Part shown: one piece after another, positions 20,910-31,799 of the stretch | How the letters are laid out: every line of letters begins with the position of its first letter | Numbering within the stretch: the stretch's first letter is position 1 | DNA from: Diphasiastrum complanatum | Taxonomy: Eukaryota > Streptophyta > Lycopodiopsida > Lycopodiales > Lycopodiaceae | NCBI GenBank assembly: GCA_029204225.1 | Contig: CM055096.1 | Span: forward strand, 63,455,240-63,519,239 | Reading direction: 5' to 3' | Length of the DNA: 64,000 nt | Program-made: the position numbers and the translations under genes | The notes under the pieces: model-generated | The model's input: only the letters and a program-made list of their open reading frames with translations | The model's database searches: none | Told to the model about the DNA's origin: nothing

Positions 20910-23218
20910 TCAAAGCTTGGTATAAGAAGAGATTGATTGTTTTTCTTCACCAAGGAGCAATGCTTGAAGAATTCGGTCTGGTAGACCTTTTACACGCACA
21001 AGAACATGACCCATCCCTGGAAGCTCGTGATAATGAATCCATGGTAATCTTCTATGTATATACCTTTGCAATTTGACAGGCACCAAGTAATCTTCAACAC
21101 CTTGCCAAATGTGCACTGAACCATTACCATTTTTGAAAGGATTTTCTAGGTTGCCAGGATCAAACTCCCATGTTCCAAACTCAGTGATCATGTCACGGTG
21201 CATACACTCAAACACACCCTGTTGTGAGGCTTCTTGCTTCACCTACAAGCCAACATCAAGAGAAGCACAAATTATAGCAAGTCTTATCATTAGTTCGCAA
21301 TTTGTAAATAAATGTAAATCTATGCAAAACCAGACTTGGTGAAGTTTGTCACGCCATATAGTGATTATTGTCATTAGTTGGCACGTAGTAGTTATTGATC
21401 TACTTGTATTAAGACTAAAAGCTATACACAAGTCCACATATAAACAAAAGCACATTGATGGAAAAACACCTAGAAGTCCACCTACATTTTGTATGCTGCC
21501 TAATACGTGCAAAGAATTGGTGCAACCTTTTCTCATTTAATGTGATTCCTAAAGAATATAATGGTTGACAACATGAGACTCGAGACTTTCAAGTGGGATT
21601 ATGTGGATTTTTTTATCAAAAACTTAGATGGTAAAATAAATGTAACATATTTTATCACTGTTTAGTAGCCACATTATGGCTTTTAAAAAATCTGCAGGAA
21701 TGTTTGACATTGCAACCTAGAAAACTGCAAACATTTTATGAGCCATAAAAATATACGAGGCTTGAAAGTATAACACTTTGCCAATCCTTTATGCTTAAGG
21801 TGTCATTTTAATAACCTTTCCACTGGGTAAAACAAGTATAAACTAAAATGCTTTGCTAATCCTTCACACCAATGCATTCCTTAATACAAAACATTCAGGA
21901 CGGATTCCATAAAGCCAAGTATGTTAAAAAAAAAATTGGAACTTGGGAGCACATTAAAAGATTAGAGAACTTCTATATCACAGTTACAACTTGAGAGCAA
22001 AGTGTAAGATCGATGAATTTCTACAAAAACCCAAATCATGAGACTTACCAATGGATCTATCTCCACTGCTCGCTTTGCTCGAATCGAACGATCTAATTCA
22101 TTTTCCCTAGTTGGTGAACCTTCGACTGTGCTGGATGTAGGAAACCACTTCTGATTCATCCACCAGTAAACTAGCCACGGAGCATAATGAGAAACTCTCA
22201 GAGCCATCCGATCACCAGCACCTTGAGTTTGAAATGCTTCACGAGCTTCTTTGGGAGGAATCCCAGGCCACCAAAAGTTTGTGACAGGGGCAACCATAGC
22301 AACTCCAGCAAGCCTAAATAGTTTACATAAAATAGGATAAGCCAAATCAATTATGTGAAAAGGCAAGCATGACAGCTTCGGTAAGCCTTAACATGAAATA
22401 GCATAAGCCAAGTCAATGATGTAAAATTCCTTAGCTGGTATACCAGAATATGGTTGAGGCTGTAGGGCTTGCCAGAAATCCATCTTTCAAAATGACCCAT
22501 TTATTCTACTTTGGCTGGAAGTAAAGAGTGCCTACCTGTGGGGCAGATACTTGAGACATCCCCAAGCAGAGTATCCTCCAATGGAATTGGAAACAAGGTA
22601 AAATCTTTTGCCCAAGTCCAGTTGATCTGCTAAATCCTGTATATCAAGAGCATCAGATTTGACAGTCCTCTGTGGGAAAGGGTCACTTTGTCCATACCCA
22701 GCCCTGTCAAAACTCACCAGGTACACCCCCAGCTCCTTCATCAGAGCCTGCCAAATAGATAAGCTCGATCAGAAAAACTTGCTTATAGAAAGTTCATTCG
22801 GTTTCTTTTTGGCAACACGTTTCACATTTTAAAACAGATGTTTACAGTTTTGCAAGTAAATCTTCTCGGAAAGTTTAAATTTGCTGCAGATTTTGGTAAG
22901 TTTTCAAGTAGTTCTTCCCAGCAGCAAAACGGACTTCATGCGTGGGAAATGCTGAGATAGAAAAGAAAAGCAGACCTCAGAGACAGGAAAGCATTCATGC
23001 CTAGAACCACCATATCCATGCACAGCAATGACTTTATATTGGGCCTTTTCTTTTGGAACACCCACTTCCTGGTATGCCAAATGCCTACCATCACGAAGTC
23101 TGACACGAGGGGCTGTCACAGGGGGGCCATTTGGGCTTCCACACACCTTTGATCTCGGCGGGCGAATGGACAGATACACCCAAGAGATCAAACCACCCAA
23201 AATCAACCAGAACATCAT
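20910..23218 (-). CDS. Alpha/beta-hydrolase fold protein, four exons, 350 aa
   Basis: Exons (minus strand): 23218-22976, 22747-22536, 22313-22049, 21242-20910; each intron has GT and AG, and the phases join to 1053 nt with stop TGA. The start MMFWLILGGL opens a hydrophobic N-terminal segment (residues 3-17) likely to be a membrane anchor or signal. Then RVRLRDGRHLAYQEVG, oxyanion-type HGYGGSRHEC, and LVSFDRAGYGQSDP. The nucleophile elbow is SNSIGG, so S-x-S-x-G instead of G-x-S-x-G. The acid lies in WQGVEDYLVP and the histidine in HELPGMGH. Length and domain order fit plant alpha/beta-hydrolase superfamily proteins of unknown substrate, which share WGCLKY-PHRLAG and WEFDP-LENPF. Likely a serine hydrolase; substrate cannot be told. 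Confidence 0.9.
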
Positions 23219-23226
23219 CCTTACGC

Positions 23227-23244
23227 TCAGATTCGTCTCCACAT
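23227..23244 (-). promoter_or_regulatory. Five-codon upstream ORF before the hydrolase start
   Basis: ATG TGG AGA CGA ATC TGA, ending 8 bp before the main ATG. It is the only upstream ATG between the TATA tract and the start, so scanning ribosomes should meet it first. Confidence 0.55.
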
Positions 23245-23272
23245 ATACGTCAAATTCAATACTTTTCAGTAG

Positions 23273-23273
<1 letters not shown>

Positions 23274-23310
<37 letters not shown>
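23274..23310. repeat. (CT)n microsatellite in the hydrolase 5' leader
   Basis: 37 bp, reads (GA)n in the sense of the gene, about 60 bp upstream of the start codon; GA-rich leaders are common in plant genes. Confidence 0.85.
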
Positions 23311-23313
<3 letters not shown>

Positions 23314-23372
23314 TCTCGCTTCTGTCAGTGTGTGTCTCTCTCGTTCTTTGTCTCTCTCGCTCGCTCTTTGAG

Positions 23373-23388
23373 TATATATATATATATG
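23373..23388 (-). promoter_or_regulatory. TATA tract of the hydrolase gene
   Basis: Alternating TA, about 155 bp upstream of the ATG. Distance to the GA leader fits a core promoter; the start of transcription itself is inferred. Confidence 0.5.
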
Positions 23389-23425
23389 CAAAAGGACTAG
23401 CTGCGTGCCAGCGTGGCCCTTTCAT

Positions 23426-23437
23426 GCCACGTGTGCC
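23426..23437 (-). promoter_or_regulatory. G-box / ABRE-like element
   Basis: Reads GGCACACGTGGC on the minus strand: palindromic CACGTG core within ACACGTGGC, the abscisic-acid-response consensus bound by bZIP factors. About 40 bp upstream of the TATA tract. Confidence 0.5.
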
Positions 23438-23479
23438 CACATGCTCCACGTCATATCCTTTGAACGGCTTTACCAAGCC

Positions 23480-24860
23480 TTGAGTTTATGTTGAGCTGTC
23501 AGGATCATGCCAAGTGTACAATATCTGGACGTCAGCATTTTGGTCCACGTAAGCTGTACCAACCGTTCTAACACTTAGACTACGACTGTGGCCACTTTTG
23601 GTAGTTGGCCGTCGATGTCGCTGGACCTGTTCACGCGCCTACACGCTTACGCTTTTGCAAGAGGAGGGAAGGGGAGGAGGGAGGGTCAATTACATCATAT
23701 CATAATAATAATATATATATATATGCATTGGACGAGTGCTTGTGGAAAATCCTGTTTTCCAGCCTAGCTTAGTACAATCAAGCATGGATAAATGTTAGGC
23801 CTCAGGAGTAACATAAAACTAACTAATAAAGAAGGTTAACACATAGAGAGAGAGAGAGAGAGAACGATTTGTAGTTAGAAATTTGATGATCCTTGCATTG
23901 TGGAATTGCTAAAAAATTCCTCTTGATCGGTTTGAAAGCCTTTTTTATAAATCCCTAGTACTTTTGCTATGTAAAATCCTTGGGAATAAGAAAAAACTAA
24001 CTATAACATATATAGAGATCCAAAGTTGACTATATCATTTTTGACATGTTAATGAAGAAAAGGGAGGCGCCTCCCTATGCTGCTCCTTTTTTTCTTCAAA
24101 AATTTTACATGCAACTTCCAACATCCGAAAGGTACATATAAAAATAATTCACTTTTTTACATGTGCCTTCAACCTAAAAGCTAAATGTATAAAAAATTAA
24201 GTCAAAATAAACATTTTAAAAAAATGTGAAAAAAAAATTACGGTAGGAAAGGCCCCTTCCTCGGGCCCTTCTAACCTCGAGCTACTTCTATGCCTTGTAA
24301 TATCATTTTTAACTTTTAACAAAGGAAACTATGGCGTCTCCAAGAGCAAAATCTAAACAAACAAGTACTAGAGCCAAACTAATAACTTTTAAACTTTTAA
24401 GCTAAAAACATCTAATTATCAATTTATATTAAGATAAAAACCTAGAATTTAATATTTGATAGGATCATAGCCTAGAAAGGGCTTAAACATGTAGTTTGTG
24501 AAAACCTACGATTTGTTTTCTTGATACGTGAAATCAAAATTATGTAGGCTTTCTCAATGGATTATAGGTTTTTGGCAAGCCCTGATGGACTTGGATTGAA
24601 TTGGCTTTGGTCATGAACTAGCTAGCTTGGTGGAGCAAACTATGTCCTCACACGTGCTTAAGGAAAGTTGAAGTTTGGGGTCAACCCCACAAGCAAGAAT
24701 TTTCTATATAATCCTATAGATCCTTAATAGTCAAAGCTACCATGCGTTCAAGTGGGCCAACAATCTTAGCACCATGTACATTCTCCAAAATGGAGGGCTT
24801 GCTCGCCCAATTTCATGTCCTTACATCCATGTGAAAACATAAATACTTTACGGCCAACTG
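23480..24860. other. Intergenic spacer upstream of the hydrolase gene
   Basis: Nothing coding. Holds short AT and GA repeats (23700-23725, 23846-23862) and a perfect 14-bp palindrome GGGAGGCGCCTCCC near 24062-24075. Confidence 0.55.
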
Positions 24861-24864
24861 CTAG

Positions 24865-25060
24865 TCATCCCTACCAATGAAATCCCATCTACAAGCCAAA
24901 ATAAAAGAAGAATTACAACGCTTGTTAGATGCAAGATTCATCTATGAAATCGAACATACTAAGTGGGTTTCCCCGATCGTCATCGTTCCTAAAAAAAAGG
25001 AAAACTCTGCATCTAACTAGCGGACTTTGTGCCCTTTCATTAAAAGTTGTTGAATGGACC
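24865..25060 (+). pseudogene. Gypsy reverse transcriptase relic
   Basis: Reads KIKEELQRLLDARFIYEIEH then WVSPIVIVPKKK, the first block of Ty3/gypsy RT. The frame stops soon after (TAG near 25018) and nothing further is recognisable. No LTR adjoins it. Confidence 0.75.
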
Positions 25061-25318
25061 TTGTGAAAATGCCATCATTGAGTGATTTACAAAAATATAG
25101 AATGCTGTAAAGATCTATAATCAAGTTACATTTGTTCCTTAATCATCACTATGGTATGTCATCATAGTAAACCTCAAATTTAAACACACAAATATGAGAT
25201 GTCGTCATGATAGTCCTCAAAAGCTTAATAACAAAAACATATGCAAGTAATATTAGGCTTAATCTTGGTTGTTGTGTGAGGGAAATTGGAGCCTTGTGCT
25301 CCTTTGCTTGGCAATAGT

Positions 25319-25465
25319 ATGTGATGTGAAGTTTCATATTGTACATAATGAAGATGGTCGACTTAGCTATCATTACAAAATTGTCTACTTAGTGGCCTTA
25401 ATATGTGATGTGAAGTTTCATATTGTACATAATGAAGATAGTAGACTTACCTATCATTACAAAAA
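25319..25465. repeat. Two-copy tandem duplication, period 84 bp
   Basis: Copies begin at 25319 and 25403 with atgtgatgtgaagtttcata and run through ctatcattacaaaa; they differ at a few bases. Confidence 0.85.
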
Positions 25466-26146
25466 AAAAATCATCATTGAAAAAGGCAATAAATCTTGAT
25501 GAGAAAAAAGGGTAATATAACATTCAATGTTACACAAAATTAGGCAATTTATAAGTTGGATGTATCAAAATGATTTGATACATCTATATAATATTGTTAA
25601 ACATGAGTATAACATATAAAAGACTCAATTCTCTAGAAACCATTTTGCCAATAAAATGTTTGTAAATTTATGATGAGGCCCTTAGCATTAGCACAACTAT
25701 GAAACTTGGTAAAAAGGTTGTTGGAAAATTCTTTCTCTGAGTGTAAAATACAATGAGACATACTTTTTTATATGTTTAAATTTTTTTTATAGGCCATAAT
25801 CTCATATTTTTTAAGGCTCATAATCTCCTCTACTATGGACTTTTTACAGGCCATATTCTCCTTGTGGTATTTTTTTATGGATGCCAAGGTCCATAAATAT
25901 GTTGAATTGATGAATTTCAAGTTGTATATCTTTTGAAATAAAAGTACATAATCTGAACTAAATTGACTATGTTCAAGTACTATCAAACTTAAATGTAATA
26001 GAACTCAAGACCATGATCTAAAATTAATCATTAAGAACATAGTCAATAATCTATTAACTTGAAAAAGTTTGGAGTCTACTATTTGAAAGCTTGTAGCTAT
26101 GGCTTCACTGAAAGACTGTCTGATTGCTTTCATAAAATATAAGGAT
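25466..26146. other. AT-rich spacer
   Basis: No coding signal or element end recognised. Confidence 0.5.
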
Positions 26147-26600
26147 GACATGTTTCTATGGTCATAAAGGATTTTTGAAAGTAGACAGCCAAAGAAAGGG
26201 TTGTAAAAAACATCTCCAGAAGAGTTGAAACTTTTGAGCACCTTTAAATAATTTTCAATACTTTTCAGCACTTGACATGGGTAACTTTATATGCACATAT
26301 CTATCTCTACATAACTCCAGACATGTTTCTATGGTCATATAATACTTTTTAAAGTAGACAAACCAAAGATATATATTGTTAAAATCATGGTATTACACAC
26401 TCATATATAATATTTCCAGTTTTGGTGATTTTTATCAACACTTAAAAGGGTAACTTTAAATGCACGTATCTATCTCTATAGATCTCCAAATTCAATTTTT
26501 TTTAATAGACATGTTTCTATAATTATATAGAATTTTAACAATAGACAGGCAAACAATTGAATGTAAAATTCACAACAATGTAGTTCCATATATGAAATTA
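26147..26600. repeat. Three-copy degenerate tandem repeat, period about 170-190 bp
   Basis: Copies start at 26147, 26320 and 26508 with gacatgtttctat; each is followed by a block with tagacagrcaaa-like text, and copies 1 and 2 share gggtaacttta and tatctatctct. The period is in the range of plant satellites. Confidence 0.7.
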
Positions 26601-26863
26601 TCGAAGTACCCCCACATGTTTGACACATCATATCGTACATATAAGTTGCCTCAAAATGAAGGTCTCAAAATTTTTAATCGGTAAATGTATATATGAAGAA
26701 AGGATTTCATGTGATTCATCGTAGTTTATGAGATATGAATTTTTGAATAAGTGCTTGAAATACACACTTTTGTGTGCATTTTGTGATGACTCTAGTGTTA
26801 AAATTCAAAAGAAATTCTAACAAATTTTGGCTAATTGGAGCTTCCCCTTCCCTATTGTTCAAA

Positions 26864-27300
26864 TCATGAGTAAAAATTGCATATATTTGATTGCACCTCA
26901 TCATCATCATCATCATTAGAATCAAGTTGATTACTCGTCTCTCCAATTGTATTTGCTTCATGAATTTGTTTTGTTCTTTGTTCTCTCATGTCTATTAAAA
27001 CTTGACATTGCTTGTAACTAAACACGGATGGATCAACTCCATGAAATGGCATTCGATTTATTGGCTACACACATTAAACAAATTCACTTAGTGACGTATA
27101 TAAATTGACGAATATTATAATAAAAAACAATCATGTAAAGTTAACAAACCTCAACGTCTTCCAAATCCAATGGTTGATCCTCATCTTTTTGTCCAAACTT
27201 CCACAAATGATTTTCAACAATGCGTCTTTCATGCATCTTTTGCCCATCACACTTGATGCATGTGCACCATATTTTATCTTGAAAATAGTCTGCGAGAAAC
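26864..27300 (-). pseudogene. Possible CACTA transposase-associated domain, two exons
   Basis: Exon from about 27300 to 27150 reads DYFQDKIWCTCIKCDGQKMH then ENHLWKFGQKDEDQPLDLED, with C-x-C-x2-C and HL spacing like the transposase-associated domain of plant En/Spm proteins. A GT donor at 27149 and AG acceptor at 27065 would splice it to NRMPFHGVDPSVFSY, which ends at a stop at 26864 after a poly-Asp run. It lies head-to-head with the plus-strand En/Spm-like ORF at 27782. Domain call is from pattern only; the upstream exon is unresolved. Confidence 0.4.
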
Positions 27301-27781
27301 AAACATCAAGTACATGTCACTTTACCACAATATTCGAAGTCATATTTAACCTATAGTAACAAAGTCTTTATAACAAGAAAACATGCATGTTTATTATTTA
27401 CCTTGTTGACTTGAGTAGTGTCTTCATCGCTAGATCGATCTGAATGTAATCCATCTATTTGGGATAAACTGCTTATATGCACAAGTATAAAACAAATTAT
27501 TGTATGATTCTCATGTTTTGATTATTAGTTAGTACGATTCTTATATGTTGTCACTTACATGATTCTATTGCATCTAGTTGCAGGTTATAAATGCATTCCT
27601 ATCTTTTTTTTTTTATCACAGGTATGAAAGTTGAACTCCAACATGCATTAAAGTTTTGTCATTGGTTTTCATTTTTTTCTTCATTTCAATATGCATCAAA
27701 GTTTTATCGTTGATTTTTTTTTTTCATTTCAATTTATTAGGGTTTATTGTAATGTTTTGTATGTTTATGAATGTAGAAAAT

Positions 27782-28765
27782 ATGTCGGGATCTGGTAGTG
27801 GTGAGAGCTCGGGAGACTGTGTCTCAAATTTCTATGCATCATTATCTTCCGAGCAAAAAGCATAATTGCAAATCTTGCTTAGTCAAGATGAGGGTGCAGG
27901 TCCCTCACAAGCGGCCGCGGCTCTCGCACCTACCGAAGAGTCATCCACTAATCCGTATTACGACCGTGGATCCTGAAGGTAACATTATCGCCAACCGCAA
28001 AGGTCGGGTGGTTATGGACCGCTTATATTCTTTATGCCAACGCCATTTTGGCGACAGATTGTTCATGAAATGGTCTGACCAATCTGCTGATCTAAAACAA
28101 TAGCCTTCGTAACGAATTCGCACAAGATGAGAAATTCGAGTCGAAGAAAATATATAAACATATGAGTTTATGGATTAGACATCGTTGTGATACATTACGA
28201 CGAGCATATAGAAATGGGCAATCAAAACCCTCCTGGTGTTCAAGAGCAGATTGGAACACTGTGAAAGCTAATGAACGAACACCAGATAAGTATAAGATTC
28301 AAAGAGATGCCGCAGCCGCTAGGATGCATGGAATGGGCAATCCTAGGTTGGGCTTAAGCGGAAAAGCGGACTTGCAAGCCAGCATGGTAAGTGAATCTAA
28401 ACTATTCTTATAGTTTGTATTTGATTTCATATGATGTCTTTTTCTAATACGCATTATCATTAGCTACTCAAACTTAGCCCCAAACTAAATTCAATTTAAA
28501 ATTGAATGGATAGTTGGCAGACTATGGACATCTCCCAACTAAAGAGGAGTACAACTTTGCCTTCAGAGAATCATACAAGACATTAGTCGAGAAATTGAAG
28601 AGCGAAGGCAATCCCCCACGTGTAAGTTGCTTTCAAACATTATTTAAACTTCATATATTATTGTTGTGTGAACTCTTAACTATTAGTATGATGTTGCATT
28701 AAATACTAATGTGTCTTGTTTGCTTGTGCTCATGTAGAGCGGACATCACGATGACAATGAGTAGT
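27782..28765 (+). pseudogene. En/Spm (Ptta)-type transposon protein, three exons, frameshifted
   Basis: Starts MSGSGSGESSGDCVSNFYAS, then a TAA and frameshifts. Recognisable blocks in order: KGRVVMDRLYSLCQRHFGDR, FMKWSDQSADLKQ, (frameshift near 28100) KIYKHMSLWIRHRCDTLRRA, KPSWCSRADWNTVKANERTP, then DLQASM at a GT donor (28387), LADYGHLPTKEEYNFAFRES on exon 2, a donor after NPPR (28621), and SGHHDDNE-stop on exon 3. The order resembles plant Ptta/En/Spm family proteins (TNP1-like). Function in transposition is presumed by family. Broken by at least one stop and two frameshifts. Confidence 0.6.
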
Positions 28766-28924
28766 AGGTCTTTAATTAGTTCATATCAGATCTAGAGACT
28801 AGACTACTAGATTAAAGCAGCAATTTTGTAATACATTGTGTTATATTATCAATATATTATTATTGCAATTGATCGTGCAATATTGCTATTGCTTTTGTAT
28901 GTGCAATGTTTTTTTTTTCAAGAA

Positions 28925-29860
28925 ATGCAATGTCGGATTCCGAGATGTGGATTGACGTAATAACTAGTTAGGAATTCAAACCATGAGCAATTTTCCATTT
29001 CATTTCATGTTCAAAAATGAATCTCACAAATCTAAAGTATGGAATGGAATAACTTGTCATTGATCCAAATCTAAATGCAATAAAGTATGGAATGGAAATG
29101 ACTAATGAAAAGTATGTTTAACTTTTCAGTGATGCAAATGCCTAATGAAAATAAGAAATGTTGAAGGATAAGTATGCTTAGCTTATTACTTGATCCAGTT
29201 GTTTAATTGATCCACAAACATCACTTTTTCAAGAACGCCACCCCAAAAACAACGCGATAAATTGCACGCGCTATTTTTTAAGCTTTTTTTATTTTTTTAT
29301 TACCTATTTTGGACGTCGAAATCTGACATAACTATACGGCGGGCAGACGTCAGATGGACGTCGGATGTTTAAAAAGGGCATTCTGTTTACAAACGTCGGA
29401 TTCCGACACGTTTCTGGGACGTCGGAATATGACATCAATTTATATGTCTGGCCGACGTCGATGGACGTCGGGCTTCCAGAAGTGGCATTTTGTTAACAGA
29501 CGTCAAAATCCGTTGCGTTTGAAATGCGTCGAATTCCTACATCCAAGATTTTTTTCTTCTCAAATCCACGTAGGATCTGCCACATCAGCTTGGATGTCGA
29601 GTTTCGACATCTATGTTGGATGTCGGATTCTGACGTCCACGTCGGCACGTCAAAATCCGACGTCCATGTCGAATCTCAAAGTTCGAACATGCCAATTGTT
29701 GTTCGGGAGACCAACAATCAGTGGATGTCGAATTCCGACGTGTTTAAAACATATCAGAATCCGATGACTCCATTGCAATGTGTTTTGCGACGTCCGCGAC
29801 AAAAATTAAAAAAAATTAAGATCACGATCCACGTCGCAAATCATGACGAGTGTTGTAGTG
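28925..29860. mobile_element. Right end of a CACTA element with palindromic subterminal repeats
   Basis: The minus strand begins CACTACAACACTCG at 29860, a CACTA terminus. Inward, GACGTCGGATTCCGACGTC-type units recur about fifteen times between 28931 and 29790 in both orientations. Subterminal repeat clusters are typical binding sites of CACTA transposases. The left terminus was not found, so the element is truncated or rearranged. Confidence 0.7.
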
Positions 29861-29863
29861 CAA

Positions 29864-30450
29864 GCAAAAAGTATCATCAAATGAGAATGATTAAGATCAG
29901 CCACTAAGCCCTGCACATCTACCTGATATTAATCACAAAACCAATTTTGGAAAAAGGAAGAAACAACAACAACAAATTCATACACAAGTACTCAAACCAA
30001 ATGCATGAAAATGGAGCATAGACTGAAATGCAAATAGAAGTATTTTCAATCATTAGTTCAACAACATCTCTTTACAATATCTTATGCTTGGAAACTCGTG
30101 GAGGAGGCCTCTATGTATACCCACGAGTTAGTGAATCCATTTCTATTACAATTTGGATTCCACCTCTTACAAGTGAGTGAACCCCATTCTATAAAGATTT
30201 GGGTTCCACCTCTTACAGGATGGAGGCCTCTTTGTTAAAAACACTTTCAAGTTGAGAGGGTCTAAATTACTAACTCCCAAATGGTTTTCCATCTTTTGAG
30301 AATTACCATGGGGCTCACAAATTGTACAACTTAGCCTAGCACTAGTAATTCTCATGCTCTCAGACTCGGCTCTCAACTTCATCTCTGCTAGAAGCCCTTT
30401 TGAGTGATGACGCACTGCATCATCACCTCGGGGAATGGCATCAGCTAACA
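29864..30450 (-). mobile_element. Putative Gypsy LTR with polypurine tract
   Basis: On the minus strand a tract ataggggaggataa (30451-30464) is followed by tgttagctgatgcc, the usual polypurine tract and LTR start. The LTR reads leftward with a TATA-like gtatacatagagg near 30110-30122, up to the CACTA end at 29860. Its end and a primer site are not visible. The 94-codon frame inside it is taken as chance. Confidence 0.5.
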
Positions 30451-30490
30451 TTATCCTCCCCTATGGTGTTGCAGGCCCTACTGCACTGCT

Positions 30491-30960
30491 TCAGCATTGA
30501 TGTGTGATACTTGGAAAGGCATAGACCAACATTTTCCTACGTAAAACCAAGAACTTGTTGGTTGCTGTTGTTGTGCTTCTCAGCAAGGACTTCAATGATT
30601 GCAGCAGCTTATCAAGATAGCCCTGCGTAACTGAGTGTCTCTTGTTTGTCCTTCTCAACTTTCTTCCTGTCAAGAGACTTCTCGTAGCCTACCTTCTTTC
30701 TAATGGCGTCAAATGTGATGAATCTAGTTCTTATGCCCCTCAGGATAGGTCCTAGGTACTGCCTCATTCCAGGTATGGATTTGTTTCCACACCATTCCTC
30801 GAAAATCTGCACATATTGGCCCGACGATAATGTTGCTCGGAAATAAAGTCTTGCCAACATAAGATGTCCTTCTTCTGATTGTGCGGGTTGATTGACATCC
30901 AACCTTACAGGTGGCAACCCTTTGTCCCAGTAGTAGTTCAATGTCACGAGAAAGGCTATA
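30491..30960 (-). pseudogene. Unrecognised ORF, C-terminal half
   Basis: Reads LNYYWDKGLPPVRLDVNQPA, then YFRATLSSGQYVQIFEEWCG and a basic tail (YEKSLDRKKVEKDKQ). It appears to continue the frame at 31800-32620, interrupted by about 830 bp. I do not recognise the family. Position just before a Gypsy polypurine tract suggests a third ORF or a shuffled gag part of that element. Confidence 0.4.
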
Positions 30961-31799
30961 AATAGGCAATAAGTCACACTTTTGACAAAATTTCCAACAA
31001 GTTCACACGTGTGGAGAATGATTCTCAAATGTGAATGATCATATTAACCTTTATGATTAGCACACAAACTGATTCTAGATTGAATATTAAGATCTAGTAC
31101 AGAATTTAATGGCTTAGTCGCAATCTAGCATGCTAAGAATCAAAGAATGATAGCTTTGATTACAAGAGAGAAAAAGTAGAAGAATTTAGTGTATGAGCAT
31201 AACCCTCAACACAAGTTAGAGAGAGAAGGTGAGGGCAATATTCAAGCAAATGATAGTGTAGATCTAAAATAGCATGAAATAGCTTCAAAGCTTGGTTCTT
31301 CATCAAAGATTATGAGAATGTCTACACATATTTATGGAGTTTGAGGTAGCTTGAGGTAGAACCACATCCATCCACCTTCCATCCACATCTAAAAGCGAAA
31401 ACTAGAGTATTAGTGACATTTGTCACTTCTGATGCATATATTTCTACCTACTTCTACCAAGTGTCATTTTCCTAACTAGAATTGTACAAATCATCATGCA
31501 TGTGTCCATTTCACTTTGTGCATGCCTTGCATGTCACTATGGATCACTTGCAACCATTGCATATGATATGCCACAAGTTTCTACAAGCATATTAATGACA
31601 TTTCTAAGTCTACAATCTATATGCAAGTTGTATACTACCAACTAGACTTGAGAAACCCGTACAGCTCGAGTTCCTTCTAGGCCAAATTTGGCATTTACAT
31701 TATGAAACAACATACTTGCATAGAAAAAAGTTTGTGGCAAGCCTAAAGTCAAGGTAGATGATTTTTCATTTTCAACAACTTTCTCAGACTATAGCATAT
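30961..31799 (-). other. Insert between two halves of one ORF, possibly a solo LTR
   Basis: Non-coding, with a CACACGTGTG near 31000 and a TATA-like tccataaatatg (minus strand, about 31330), both common in Copia LTRs of this window. It separates two collinear coding blocks. Exact ends and a target duplication were not found. Confidence 0.35.

Noticed and set aside
23219-23476. N-terminal extension of the hydrolase exon to an ATG at 23476
   Set aside because: It would encode the GA repeat (RERERE) and the TATA tract; the MMFWLIL start gives a normal family length and N-terminal anchor.
24062-24075. Perfect palindrome GGGAGGCGCCTCCC as a regulatory site
   Set aside because: Single occurrence far from a gene start with no known factor; noted only as sequence.
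29354-29907. Two overlapping frames of about 130 codons
   Set aside because: They run through the CACTA subterminal palindromes and reflect repeat content.
30167-30451. A 94-codon minus-strand frame (MLADAIPRGDDAVRH)
   Set aside because: It starts at the polypurine tract/LTR boundary and spans LTR-like sequence; no domain seen.
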